Assembly (NCBI GenBank): GCA_025934495.1
Contig: JAICXY010000003.1
Span: 1 to 64,000 of the forward strand
Direction: 5' to 3'
DNA from: Candidatus Nitrosocosmicus sp.
GTDB taxonomy: Archaea > Thermoproteota > Nitrososphaeria > Nitrososphaerales > Nitrososphaeraceae
DNA length: 64,000 bases
Made by a program: the position numbers and the translations under genes. This document shows, piece after piece, positions 23,112 through 34,619 of the stretch; positions within the stretch are counted from its first letter, which is position 1, and the number at the start of each line of letters is the position of its first letter. The notes below the pieces were generated by a model. The model saw only the letters and a program-made list of their open reading frames with translations. It did no database searches and had not been told where the DNA came from.

Positions 23112-24296
23112 CTATTTATTATTTTTAATCAGTTTTTGCATAGTGTATCCTCCTATAAATGCAGAAAATAAAGAAATAGGAACAACAATAGGTAGAATGA
23201 TTGGAAATAGGATCTGTAGTAGAAATTCCTCTGTTCTAATATCACTTGATGGTTTAAAAAATCCACCGAAAATATCTGCAGTCCATGGAAAGAAAATAAT
23301 AATAAAAAATAAAGAAAGTAGCATCGAAGTAAACATATATCTTTTTCCATGATCGATAGAATTATTTATAGTACCAATTTTGTGATCATATTTTAAAAGA
23401 ATAATGTCTGCAGCAATTGCAGGCAATATATTTAATAGATAAAATGGAAATAGTCCCATAAAATACGAATTGGATATAATTGTAGCACTTGCTTGTATAG
23501 CAATAATTACAGCAGTTATTGAGGTAAAAATAAAAGGTATTTTAGAAGAATAAGATACCGCTGTTAAGCAAAGACTAATAATAAAAGGAATAAGAATAAT
23601 CGCCGCAAATATTGCAGTAAATGGTTCAGGATTAAAATCAAAATACTGTCCTTTTGAGAAAGGAAGAGTAAACAAAAGTATCATACCTACTGCAACCATT
23701 AGAAAGATTCCACATGATGTTACAAAACATGCCCTGGTAACAAAAGATAAAGAATTGGTTTTATAATGTCTATAAATTCCTATTAAACCACCTAAAGCTA
23801 TAAAAAGCATACCTGTTGCGAGTATAGAATGAGGCGGACTCATTAATCCATCAAATCCAAATTTAGTATGCCACCAAAAATCAAACGGTCCAGCAGTTAT
23901 TTGCAATATTTCTCCAATAATGGAGAGTTTGATGGGAAAAGGCAATACTTGAGATGAATTTGAAATATTTTGCATTAATAGCCTCAAATTGTTTTGATAT
24001 AGTTTTACGCGTGGGAAAAATAGTATTCGTAAAATTGTACTAATAATAGACAAAGCTACTCCACCATAAATTACAGTATGAGGCGGCGTTAAGAAGGATT
24101 CTACATTCTTGCTCCCGTGCCAAACAATATCCCAATTGGCACCACCTATCTGCATACCCACTCCAATACTTATAAGAAAATAAAGTAGCAATGAAGTTGG
24201 AAAAGATTTTGTTATAGTTGGGAAATCCATTTTTGGCATGAAATAATAAATATTTGAATGTCTATCTTCTAATTTATTTGTATTTTTACTAATCAT
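23112..24296 (-). CDS. Multi-pass membrane protein with duplicated DxxWH...(T/S)PPH motif
   Basis: 394-aa hydrophobic ORF with NWDIVWHGSKNVESFLTPPH and PFDFWWHTKFGFDGLMSPPH. Confidence 0.8.
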   Translation of the reverse strand: MISKNTNKLEDRHSNIYYFMPKMDFPTITKSFPTSLLLYFLISIGVGMQIGGANWDIVWHGSKNVESFLTPPHTVIYGGVALSIISTILRILFFPRVKLYQNNLRLLMQNISNSSQVLPFPIKLSIIGEILQITAGPFDFWWHTKFGFDGLMSPPHSILATGMLFIALGGLIGIYRHYKTNSLSFVTRACFVTSCGIFLMVAVGMILLFTLPFSKGQYFDFNPEPFTAIFAAIILIPFIISLCLTAVSYSSKIPFIFTSITAVIIAIQASATIISNSYFMGLFPFYLLNILPAIAADIILLKYDHKIGTINNSIDHGKRYMFTSMLLSLFFIIIFFPWTADIFGGFFKPSSDIRTEEFLLQILFPIILPIVVPISLFSAFIGGYTMQKLIKNNK

Positions 24297-24904
24297 ATTC
24301 GATGTCTATATCATAATATAGAGGATTAAATAATTGAAAACTACTAATTTATAATTTTTTTATTTCAAATTAGTAGCTAAAATATAAAGTTAAAAACTAG
24401 ATTAAATAGATACAATTGAATTACTAAGAATGAAGAAGCATATTTATCTTTGATTTTTCATTTTTGAAAAACTTATCTTAACCTATTTTAATTAATTGCT
24501 TATACTTAATCTAATCCAACCACTAATTTGATTTGTTCTATCGACGTCTCTATATATATCATCTGTGATTATTGTTTGATCATTCTAGTGCTGATTGATA
24601 AAATCATTCGATTTCAATCCTCTTTTTAGAAGTATATCCATAGCCTTTACTGAATAAATTAAATTCATTCAATTGTTTCTTTTGCCATGTTCGTACAATT
24701 TTATATCATTGTAACCAAGGTCAGCCATCATATAAAGGAAGTCGTTAAGATATATCAAATACCTCCAACAAATAGATATCCTATTGTCTATAGTCTGGTA
24801 CAGATTTGTCGTGATAATTTGAATTATACCAACTCCAATTATATTAACAATTACTTGAGAATAACGACTCTAAATTTAGGATATAATTTCTTGTTATATT
24901 GATG

Positions 24905-25495
24905 AGCAAATAGATTTGGTCATTGTTTCACATGTTTTAGTGTATAATTCTACTTTCTTCGATATGGAAAGTAGTAGTAGTCTCAAAATTTTAAGTTCTA
25001 TCCTTAATGTAGTGCATCGTCCTTTCTTTAATGCTTTTCTCAAATGGAGAATAAAGATGATGTTTTAGTTTCAGAAACTGGCAAGCTTGTGGTGGTACCA
25101 TGTTCCTCCATCGGTTGAAACAGAGTGCTTACCATATTCCTTTAATAGGTTTGATATAAAATGCTCTGCTACAAACATATTTCGTTCTTTTGATATGTCC
25201 ATTGCAAGGATTTCTTTATGTTTTGGTTCTATAGTTACCCAAAGCCATATGTATTCAGAACCTACCCTTATTTGTGTTTCATCAACAATAAATTCATCAA
25301 CATTTGTTTTCCTGTAAACCAGTCTCTTTGGTTTATACTTTTGAATCCAATCTCTTATTACTGTGTGACTTTTGTGAACAAAATTGATAATTATATCACA
25401 GTACTCCCTAAATAAAGACCATTAAAATACAGATGTAAAGCATATGCTATACCCTTAAACTTTATACTATTTCTTGTCTTACCCATCATAACTTA
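24905..25495 (-). mobile_element. IS6-like transposase relic
   Basis: Reverse-strand fragments NVDEFIVDETQIRVGSEYIWLWVTIEPKHKEILAMDISKERNMF, AEHFISNLLKEYGKHSVSTDGGTWY, EKSIKERTMHYIKDRT with frameshifts. Confidence 0.75.
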
Positions 25496-25628
25496 TGCAA
25501 GGAAGAAAACTATAGCTTTTTGCTTATATTTACAGAGCAGGTCAAATAATTATATAATCCTTCCACTTTAGCATTGTAATGTTAATATACCATCGAGCCA
25601 TATTCATATAGAAGAAGGATATTGTGTA

Positions 25629-26249
25629 ATGTCAAATTTGATTTTACATAAAGCAAATGACAGTATATACAAAGATCCTTTAACATTTATAGACACAATA
25701 GATAATAGCAAACACATTGTACTTTGCTATGAGAACCTACAATATGGAAAAAAGATTCAGTTGAGATTTATAAAAAATGGATTGCAAAAGGGAGAAAATT
25801 GCATTTTTATAACATGTGATGATGATTCAGAATTGATTGAAAGTGAAATGATGAATTATGGCATCGATGTTGAGGGATTTTACAAAAAAGGCTTGTTAGA
25901 TGTTTGGAAAGCACCTAATATCATGGATCACTCTGACGAAGTTATTAGAGATGCTGAAGGAATCATAGATAAAGTATTTTATGGTCTTGCATCTCCCTTC
26001 CGTTTAGTGGCTAGAATGTTTGATAAAATAAAGACCGAAGAGCAAATTATTGCTAATACGGTTTTAGAACGATTATTCAACTCCAAATTTGAAAGGTTTA
26101 AGGGTTTACTTTTATGTCCTTACGATTTAAATAATAATCCTCTTGAATCTAATAGAAGATGGGTGGAGAGTATACTAGAAAATCATCATTCAGTCATTTT
26201 TATAACAGACGCTGTCGAAGAAGGGATAGCCTTTGATACAATTCAATAA
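25629..26249 (+). CDS. MEDS-domain (DcmR-like sensory) protein
   Basis: HIVLCYENLQYGKKIQLRFIKNGLQKGENCIFITCDDD and RWVESILENHHSVIFITD fit the MEDS fold pattern. Confidence 0.7.
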   Translation: MSNLILHKANDSIYKDPLTFIDTIDNSKHIVLCYENLQYGKKIQLRFIKNGLQKGENCIFITCDDDSELIESEMMNYGIDVEGFYKKGLLDVWKAPNIMDHSDEVIRDAEGIIDKVFYGLASPFRLVARMFDKIKTEEQIIANTVLERLFNSKFERFKGLLLCPYDLNNNPLESNRRWVESILENHHSVIFITDAVEEGIAFDTIQ

Positions 26250-26279
26250 TATCTTTTAATTTTCCAAATAATAGGTATT

Positions 26280-26945
26280 GTTTTCTTCCTTTTTTATAGC
26301 GTATTTTTTGAAGCATATAGCCACAATTGTTAACCATAATCTGATTCTTTACGGTATGTCTTTTCTTTTTGCCTGAATAGTACGCCTTGAGTTGTATCTT
26401 ATCAACAGATCTTGATATCTGTTGTTAGGTACAATCTATAAAAGTAAGAAAGCCTGGAAAATATTTTTCTACTTGTTCAGGAGTTCGGAGCCTCTTTGTA
26501 ATATTGTATACTTTCTGTGGGTCGGCAAACATTTTCTAATCATATTCAATATTCAATCTTTTGAATATCTCTCTGCAGATAGTACTCTTCTGATCCAAAT
26601 CAAATAAAAAGCCAGCAGAGTGTAGGTTATGTAAAGACGATAATGGACTACAAGCATTAGGAATCTATTTTTGATATCTAGGTTGAAAGGTCTGCCTGCG
26701 CCTATATCTCTTTCTCGATCTTTTCGTTTGGATGATAAAAGCGTGGTATCTCATGCTTATCATATTTTTTTATTATCTTCTCGTAAATATTATTAAATTC
26801 TGATTATGTTAGGCCAGTAAATGATTTGAAAAGTAGTAGTGGTTTTCTGGATAACAATAGTATGAAAGCAAAGAAAGAACAAATGATGGAGACCTAACGG
26901 CCATAAAGCTGTTTGTGATAATTATGCAAGAGATCTTATATCTTC
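26280..26945 (-). repeat. Decayed IS4/IS5-like transposase relic
   Basis: Reverse-strand FKSFTGLT.SEFNNIYEKIIKKYDKHE and GAGRPFNLDIKNRFLMLVVHYRLYITYTL with stops; similar to 30600-31210. Confidence 0.6.
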
Positions 26946-27184
26946 TTTTAATACATCAGGATTACTTGAAAGTATTTTCTAATGAATGCCGTTTAAAGTA
27001 TAGGTATAAAGAGTATATGGTATCTAAGTTTTGTTCTCTTCTTAACTGAAATAAAAGATAAAAGCAATAATTAATCTAAATCTTTTTCCTTTATTTTGCC
27101 AAGCCTTATAATATATAATTCATGTCCAATAGAATTGATACTTATTAATAAATGTTATTTGGTATATAATTATTAGTAATAAAA

Positions 27185-28630
27185 TTGGTTTATTTTTTAA
27201 ATTCTAATATAGAAATACCTTTATTACTATTATATGTGTTGGTAATCTCCTCACTTTCTTTTTTATTAGCGTCCTCTTTTAGATCTCGTTTATCAATACC
27301 TATAATAGAGAGACAGAGTGGATATTTTCTTGGACAATCTTTAAATCTCGAGGTAAATAATGACCAATCTTATATAAATGGAAAATATCAAATACTGAAT
27401 AAAGATCATAGCAACAATAAAACCTATACTTTTTTATCGAATTATAATTCTGAGAACGAAAATAACATTTATGTTAAAAATAGTTTATTTAAAGATTTAC
27501 CATTTATTAGTATTATTATTCCAGCAAGGAATGAAGAAAAACATATCAAAAAATGCTTGTTATCTTTATTATCTCAAGAATATCCTAATTTTGAAGTTAT
27601 TGCTGTAAATGATAATTCATCAGATAATACCTTAAAAATTATGGAAGATATCAAAAACAATAAATATTATAAAACTATCGGATTATCGTCAGAAAAATTA
27701 AAAATTATTTCTTTAAATGGAAAGCCTGAGAATTGGACTGGCAAGACATGGGCATCTCAAAATGGTTATATTCATAGCAACGGATCTATTTTACTTTTTA
27801 CTGATGCTGATACTTATTATGCTAAAAAGGATGTATTATTACAAACCGTTCTCTATATGAAAAATAAAAATTTAGATGTATTAACGGGTATTCCTTCACC
27901 TGAAAAATTGGATAATTTTTGGGCAAAGATAGCGATACCTTTATGGGACTCTATTAGCGTTTTATTTGGTGTTGATTCTGCGGATGTTAACAATCCGCAA
28001 TCAAAAATTGCCTATCTAATAGGATGTTTTTTTCTTATAAAGAAGGAAGTATTTATCGATATTGGAACATTCGAGTCTGTTCATGATGCAATACAGGAAG
28101 ATAAAGCATTAGGAGTAATTGTTAAAAAAAGAGGATACAAAATAAAACTTGTTAGACTAAAAGAAATGATTTATACTCTATGGGTCGATGACCTGACAAC
28201 ACTTTGGCATGGGATAGGAAGAACGTTGGCACCTCTTGTAATGAAAAATAGGATTAAAGTTATTTTAAATTTACTAATTATCTTTTTTGCTTCTGTATTA
28301 CCATTCATTCTTTTTCCTATTTTATTGTCAGCTAGTTTTGATAAATTACTATTTTTTCCAACGTTAAAGATTTCTTTTAATTTTAACTTATTTTTTATGC
28401 TCCTTGATCTGATACCTTGTGGAATAATGTTTATTTTGGTTTCAAGAAAATATAAAGAATATAGAACCGAACCATTGTTTTCTTTAACAATTATTTTTGC
28501 ATCGATCTTTGTAATTATTGCATGTATATATAATATTGTACCTTTAATAATATTTGGAAATACCAAACCTATCTTATGGCAAGGTAGAAAATATATATAT
28601 AACAAAAAACAGGAGGGATTTACTATATAG
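27185..28630 (+). CDS. Membrane-associated family 2 glycosyltransferase (CrtQ/HpnB-like architecture)
   Basis: SIIIPARNEEKHIKKCLLSLLSQEYPNFEVIAVNDNSSDNT, LLFTDADTYY, C-terminal TM segments. Confidence 0.88.
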   Translation: MVYFLNSNIEIPLLLLYVLVISSLSFLLASSFRSRLSIPIIERQSGYFLGQSLNLEVNNDQSYINGKYQILNKDHSNNKTYTFLSNYNSENENNIYVKNSLFKDLPFISIIIPARNEEKHIKKCLLSLLSQEYPNFEVIAVNDNSSDNTLKIMEDIKNNKYYKTIGLSSEKLKIISLNGKPENWTGKTWASQNGYIHSNGSILLFTDADTYYAKKDVLLQTVLYMKNKNLDVLTGIPSPEKLDNFWAKIAIPLWDSISVLFGVDSADVNNPQSKIAYLIGCFFLIKKEVFIDIGTFESVHDAIQEDKALGVIVKKRGYKIKLVRLKEMIYTLWVDDLTTLWHGIGRTLAPLVMKNRIKVILNLLIIFFASVLPFILFPILLSASFDKLLFFPTLKISFNFNLFFMLLDLIPCGIMFILVSRKYKEYRTEPLFSLTIIFASIFVIIACIYNIVPLIIFGNTKPILWQGRKYIYNKKQEGFTI

Positions 28631-29087
28631 CAATTTTAAGTATTTATCTATTTTGTATTATAAATTGTTGTGATATTATTGACGATATTATTTTGAAGAA
28701 TAAGTAGATGATTCAAATTAAAAAGAGAAAATCGCAAAATTAACACCTTGGTTAGACCCTGATCCAATATAGAAAATATTTGTACCATATAAACACATAA
28801 AAGAAAATTTTCGATGGAAAAGGTGCATATCTTTATTTGAATAATTTATTTATTAATTCTGATAAATTAAAATCAAATTACCTGTCATATTTGAGGAAAA
28901 CCTGAGAAAAAACTAATATTTTTAATCAAGTCGTCCTTTTATCAATCATAAAAATAATGTTATTTTTTGTCCGAATGATCATTTTATATTTCCCAATGAG
29001 AATTATCTTTCTTTGATAATAGAAGAAAAATATAGAGTACAGTATTACAAATTAATAAATCCGTATGTATTAATTTAGTATCTTCTT

Positions 29088-29333
29088 TTGTATAATTTGA
29101 ATTTGAGCAAAGTACATAAGAAAAATTTTCGAAATGAGGGCGAAGATTATCTTTCTATTGGATATGTAGATACTACAAAATATTTGACAAAAAGCCAACG
29201 AAAAGAGGATAGTAAAAATAACTTTATTTGTAAATATTGCAAAAGGCGGCTTACCAATGCATTTGATTTAAAAGATCATATGCGGAATAAACATCTTCAA
29301 AAAATATCAAAAGAAAATATAAAAATTAAATAG
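29088..29333 (+). CDS. Small C2H2 zinc-finger protein
   Basis: 81-aa ORF: FICKYCKRRLTNAFDLKDHMRNKH (C-x2-C-x12-H-x4-H pattern). Confidence 0.7.
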   Translation: MYNLNLSKVHKKNFRNEGEDYLSIGYVDTTKYLTKSQRKEDSKNNFICKYCKRRLTNAFDLKDHMRNKHLQKISKENIKIK

Positions 29334-29433
29334 AATTAAATCAATTATTAATCTTGTTAATTGCTTCCAATTTATTAAAATGGTGGAATTATTTTAAAAG
29401 GGGATTTATTCAACTCTTTTATCATTTTCTTTA

Positions 29434-30522
29434 TTAAATATCTTCAATAAATGATTTTATTACTTCTGTCCATCCATCTCCAATATTTGTTTGATTATAT
29501 CCTCCACCGCCTAATGCGATTATTTTACCATTACAATATTTATGAGATAGTTTATGCAATTTATCTGCGGCATATGAATGTGATTTTGAAGTATATTGTA
29601 AATGGGTTAAAGGATCTCCTGCAATACCATCTGCACCGCACTGTAAAATTATCAGATCGGGTTTTGCGATATTATCAATGAATTCTTCAACAAATTTGAA
29701 TGCATTGATAAAATCATCATCATCTGAATTTGGATTTAAAGGCAAGTTTATTTTTGTACCTCTAGCGTTTCCAGATCCTATTTCTGCTTTATTGCCTGTA
29801 CCAGGATATAGATAACGACCATCTTCATGGATATCTGCAATAAACACATAGGGGTCTTTTTCAAATTCATAATAAACACCATCCCCATGATGAGCATCTA
29901 TATCGATATAGGCTATCCTAGATAAACCATATTTTTCTCTTGCAATCATGATCAAAATCCCTATATCATTAAATACACAAAAACCTCCGGCTGAATCTCT
30001 TCTTGCATGATGAAGACCGCCAATAGGATTAAATGCATGTAATATTCCATCTTTTTTCTCCATTACTAAATCCAATGCTTTGATACTTGTTCCAACCACA
30101 AAACAAGATGATTCAAAAATGCCATTAAAAGCGGGTGTGTCTCCTGAATCTAAAAAACCAGTCCCCTGTTTTGACGATTCCTTAACTAAATCAATATATC
30201 TTTTACCATGAAATAGTAAAAGATCTTTCTCATGTGAAATTTCTGGTCTTTCAATTTTTATTTTATTTGATTTATCAAGATTCGTTGAACTGAACTTTGA
30301 CCAAAAAGAGTATATTCTGTCAGAATTAAATGGATGGGATGAACCGAATCCATATTTTGCCAATTCGTTGCCGAAAAATACTACTGTTTTGCACATATAT
30401 TTTATGATTTGCTTAACAAAGAGATTAAGATTTACCCCAAGGTGAATTGTATTTTGAATAATATTTATTCTTGTGCACAATTTTTCATCAATATCGATCG
30501 TATTACTCAACCGTGATGCCAA
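29434..30522 (-). CDS. Histone deacetylase / AcuC family protein (true start may be the internal Met near 30396)
   Basis: GGLHHARRDSAGGFCVFND, IAYIDIDAHHGDGVYYEF, LILQCGADGIAGDPL, ALGGGGYN. Confidence 0.92.
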   Translation of the reverse strand: MASRLSNTIDIDEKLCTRINIIQNTIHLGVNLNLFVKQIIKYMCKTVVFFGNELAKYGFGSSHPFNSDRIYSFWSKFSSTNLDKSNKIKIERPEISHEKDLLLFHGKRYIDLVKESSKQGTGFLDSGDTPAFNGIFESSCFVVGTSIKALDLVMEKKDGILHAFNPIGGLHHARRDSAGGFCVFNDIGILIMIAREKYGLSRIAYIDIDAHHGDGVYYEFEKDPYVFIADIHEDGRYLYPGTGNKAEIGSGNARGTKINLPLNPNSDDDDFINAFKFVEEFIDNIAKPDLIILQCGADGIAGDPLTHLQYTSKSHSYAADKLHKLSHKYCNGKIIALGGGGYNQTNIGDGWTEVIKSFIEDI

Positions 30523-30599
30523 ACCATACCAGGTTATGAGTTATGTAAATACATCGATAATATTTATAATAAAAATATCTTTTGTATTTGTTTTACTTG

Positions 30600-31210
30600 A
30601 CTTTTTTCTATATACCTGCTTCAAATAAACTTTAGGCAGTTTATTTTTGTTGGTGAAAACAATCACAATCTGTTTCCAAAGGCACCTATACAATACCTTA
30701 GATAATTGTTATCCACGAAATGCTTTAATAATAGTATATCTTTTATTTTTACCTCGAGAATAGTACCTCTTTTTCCTTCAATCTTTAGCTACCGATCTTG
30801 GTATTTGCTGCTTTTTAGTGAATCCATAAAAGCAAAAAAGCCCGAAAAGATATCTATCTAATTATTCTGAAGGTTTTAGCCTCTTTTTTGTTTTTTTGAA
30901 TGAAAGCGATAATATACTAAAAACATAAGAAACATATTTTTTAAGTTAGGTTTGAATGATCTTCCTGAAGTATATGTATTTCTTTTTTGGTCTTGTCTTT
31001 TGGATAAACGTTTTAATTCGTATTTACCATATCTTTTTGTTATTTCTTTATCGTAAATATCGTTAAATCTGTAATGGAAGACTAGCAGCAGTAAATAATC
31101 TGAAAACAATGGCTTTTTGAATGATCTCTCATATGAAAGCAGAAATAAAAGGTTGATGAGGATATTGTAATTATAAAAATGTTTACAAGTAGTTATGCAA
31201 GAGATCTAAT
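30600..31210 (-). repeat. Decayed IS4/IS5-like transposase relic
   Basis: Homologous by eye to 26280-26945; 30876-31109 minus encodes FNDIYDKEITKRYGKYELKRLSKR...NLKNMFLMFLVYYRF. Confidence 0.6.
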
Positions 31211-31299
31211 GATGCAATTCTATATGTAACATTTCAAAAATATTATTTATACATTAGAGCTTTAGATTGCTATTAGCCAAAATCAAGGCAGAAATATCT

Positions 31300-32205
31300 T
31301 TATTGACGCTCCAATGCATATCGATCCCATTTGGCATATATAGCCTCTGCATCATAGGTGCTCTGTAGGAAAGAAAGCAGGACCTCATCAGGTGATTTTG
31401 CATTACGAACCACATCATATGGCAGTACAAACTCGCCTAAATCTTTCTGGTAGAATGCTTCCGGTGGTTGTACCGAGTAGTCCTTGAATCCTTTTGGTTC
31501 AGGGTAGGCATAAGCGTAGAAAACAGGTCTATCCACTGGACCACCACCTGGCCAAAAACCGCAACTACTCAATTCGTGTGAATATGCATCTACCATGACA
31601 AAACGGCCGCAGTTTGGTACACCGGGATGAGGTGGTGCTTTACGTCCGGAAAAACGAGTGGCGGCTAGATCAAAAGCTCCCCAGAAAAAATGCACAGGAC
31701 TCGCTTTGCCTATGAACCTTGAACGGAACAATGTAAACACCCGACTGGTCTGAATTAGAATACGCCAAAACCGTTGTGTGTATTCTGGATCATAGGATGC
31801 ATGTTTATAATCTTCTTCAAAGGGAGTCCGATCCGACACTTCTACAGGAGTAGTCCAAATAGTTATAGGCATGTCAAGCGATCTCAACGCTGCCATTGTT
31901 TCTTGATAAAACTCAGAGACAGAGCAAGGTCGGAGGGATATTGTTCTGGTAGAGCCATCAGTCGTTTCAATGATTAGCCGGTGAGCAATGAAATCAAAGT
32001 CAATCTGCAAATGCCGATTATTATAGGGCATAGCAGATGTCGTTATTCCACGGGATGTAACGTAAAATGTAGTATTCCACCAATGATTTATAGGTGGAGA
32101 AAGGGCAAGCCGGATTTTACCAATGATTTGGGTCCACCTATGTAGTGTATCATACGTATCTTTCCAGGCTGTAAATGGCAGTTCTGGCCAAAGGTCAGTA
32201 GTCAA
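31300..32205 (-). CDS. DUF5996 family protein
   Basis: LWPELPFTAWKDTYDTLHRWTQIIGKIRLALSPPINHWWNTTFYVTSRGITTSAMPY is characteristic of the family. Confidence 0.85.
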   Translation of the reverse strand: MTTDLWPELPFTAWKDTYDTLHRWTQIIGKIRLALSPPINHWWNTTFYVTSRGITTSAMPYNNRHLQIDFDFIAHRLIIETTDGSTRTISLRPCSVSEFYQETMAALRSLDMPITIWTTPVEVSDRTPFEEDYKHASYDPEYTQRFWRILIQTSRVFTLFRSRFIGKASPVHFFWGAFDLAATRFSGRKAPPHPGVPNCGRFVMVDAYSHELSSCGFWPGGGPVDRPVFYAYAYPEPKGFKDYSVQPPEAFYQKDLGEFVLPYDVVRNAKSPDEVLLSFLQSTYDAEAIYAKWDRYALERQ

Positions 32206-33177
32206 TAATTTCCTTCAACCCCCCATCAAACCAATAAATTATGTATTGAAAAGATAACGATTTTGATAACGAGTGTTTGCCTAACAATGATATTTAATAT
32301 GCTCTTTGATCGTATAATAAAACATAAGAAAAGTTGTAGTGGTATAGGTAAGGAAATATACATAATAAAAGTGAACAGGATCATCTATCTAACGTTTTCT
32401 ATAAAGAATACGATGAGCAACAACTACCAAATTGAATAAAAATAAATGTTATAATATTTCATATAATTTATATAATAATCTCTTATTAAGATGCAATAAT
32501 AAAATCATCCAAGTCCATATCAAATGCTTTTAATTATTCAAAACAAAGTCGAATTATTCTATTGTAATGATAAATTAAGATTATGATTGCAAACTTTGTT
32601 CAAGTTTAAGAAAGCCATTTATTATTAAATATTTCAAATAGACTAACCCTGATGTTTTACATGCATTTATCCAATTTGTGTTACAAATTAATGAAATTTA
32701 ATGTATCTGGTTTAGAAGTACTCAAATTTGTTGAAATTAGTCTATATGCATCCTTAACTTGAGCCCAGGTTTTAAATAATCCATTTTAACAATTTGAATA
32801 GGATTTGCAATTACATTTTTAATAGCTATGGTATTTGAACAATCGTTCAGCTTCATCAAACATTAGCAGCCCATGGGTTTTCTTGGTATGGATAAGATAC
32901 AATATTCATAATAATGGATATTTTTCTTATTTTGTATATTGAATTTGTGCAATAATAATGTGCTTTATACATACGTGGCAAGTCTTTTCAAAAACAATTT
33001 AACCAATTGTAAAAGTTACATGGGATTTTTAAATAATTTAATCTATGCAAATAAGAGTTATACTTGGCTTGGAAAATTTCGGTCGCTAATATTTTATCAA
33101 TTATTCTTTCAATACTTCTCCAGATCTTTACTGTAGTATGTTTAGATGAGATTATAATTATTAGGATATATAGGAAA

Positions 33178-34619
33178 ATGGCTGAAACTATAAATAGTGA
33201 TAACAAAAGCAATAGAAGAAAGATTTTAATCATTGGCGGGGTAGCAGCAGGAACTAGTGCCGCTTCAAAAGCAAGGCGAATAGATCCTATGGCAGATATT
33301 AAAATAATCCAAGAAGAGCCTTTAGTATCATATGGTTCTTGTGGGATACCGTATGTATTAGAAGGATTAATAGAAGGTTTTGATAAATTAATTGCAAGGT
33401 CTTTAGAAGATTTCAAAAACAAACATCATATAGATATACTAATAAATACTGTAGCAACGAGAATCGATCCTTCAAAGAATCAATTATCCATAAAAAATGT
33501 ACACAGTAAAAAAGAAAAAGTGTTTGATTATGATTCACTAGTAATAGCTACTGGTGCACGAGCAATTGTTCCTGAGATAAGAGGTTTATATGAAGGAAAT
33601 AAGGCTGCTCCCATTAGAAATCTATTTTTTTAAGGAATTTTGAAGATGGAATCAACATTGAAAAAGGATTAAGAAATAAAAAATCGGCTATTATTGTAGG
33701 TTCAGGACTGATTGGTATCGAAATGACACAGGCATTTAAAAAAAGAGGGCTTAATGTTACATTAATCGAAAGAGCAGACCATGTACTTGCCAATATTTTG
33801 GACAACGATATGGCTAAAATGATAGAAGAAGAACTCAAGTATAATGAAATAAATTTAATTTTAAATGAAAAAGTTGAGGAGATTATTTTATCTTCGTCAA
33901 ATGGTTCTTTGAATTTAGATAATAAACTGTTTGCGATTGGTATAAAAACAAACAAGAGAGAAATTTTTGCAGATTGTATATTATTAGGTGTAGGGGTAAA
34001 ACCAAACTCTGAAATTGCCAAAGATGCTGGGATAGAATTAGGATTTCAAAATGCTATAAAAGTTGATGATTTTATGAGAACCAATATCTCTAATATTTTT
34101 GCTGCTGGCGATTGTGCAACTGCCAGAAATTATATCACAAATAAGGATGACTATCTGCCATTAGGAACAACTGCAAATAAACAAGGAAGGATAACAGGAG
34201 AAAATGCTGCAGCAACAGAGAGTAATACAAAATTTGAAGGAATTGCTGGTTGTGCCATAACAAAGACATTTGGTCTATTTGCTGCAAAAACAGGCCTTAA
34301 TATAAAGGAGGCATTAGAGAATGGTTTTGATGCTATTGAAAATAAAATAGAAGATGTTACAAGAGCAGGTTATTATCCTGATAACAAGCCAATATGGATA
34401 AAACTTGTGGCAGATAGGAAAAGTAAGCGAATATTAGGTGCACAAATTGTTGGAGAAGAAGGTGTAAAAGGCAGAATCGATCTAATTTCTTTTGCATTAT
34501 TAAAAAAGGCTACTATAGAGGATTTAGCAAATTATGATTCTTGTTATGTTCCCCCAATATCTCCTGTTTGGGAGCCTCTTAATATTGCAGCATTACAGAT
34601 AATGAAATTATTTATTTGA
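33178..34619 (+). pseudogene. CoA-disulfide reductase / NADH oxidase-like flavoprotein, split by a -1 frameshift at T7 (33625-33631)
   Basis: N-part ILIIGGVAAGTSAASKARR and SYGSCGIPYVLEG; C-part IIVGSGLIGIEMTQAFKKRG and IFAAGDCATARN. One extra T at 33625-33631 joins them (NLFFLRNFEDGINIEKGLRNKKSAIIVGSG). Confidence 0.85.

Noticed and set aside
25087-25415. Plus-strand ORFs 25087-25317 and 25218-25415
   Set aside because: Reverse complement encodes clear IS6-like transposase fragments.
28171-28605. 144-aa minus-strand ORF inside the GT2 gene
   Set aside because: Antisense to a confident glycosyltransferase; composition reflects the opposite frame.
32988-34021. Minus-strand ORFs (32988-33422, 33614-34021) over the CoA-disulfide-reductase-like gene
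   Set aside because: Antisense shadow ORFs of conserved flavoprotein sequence.
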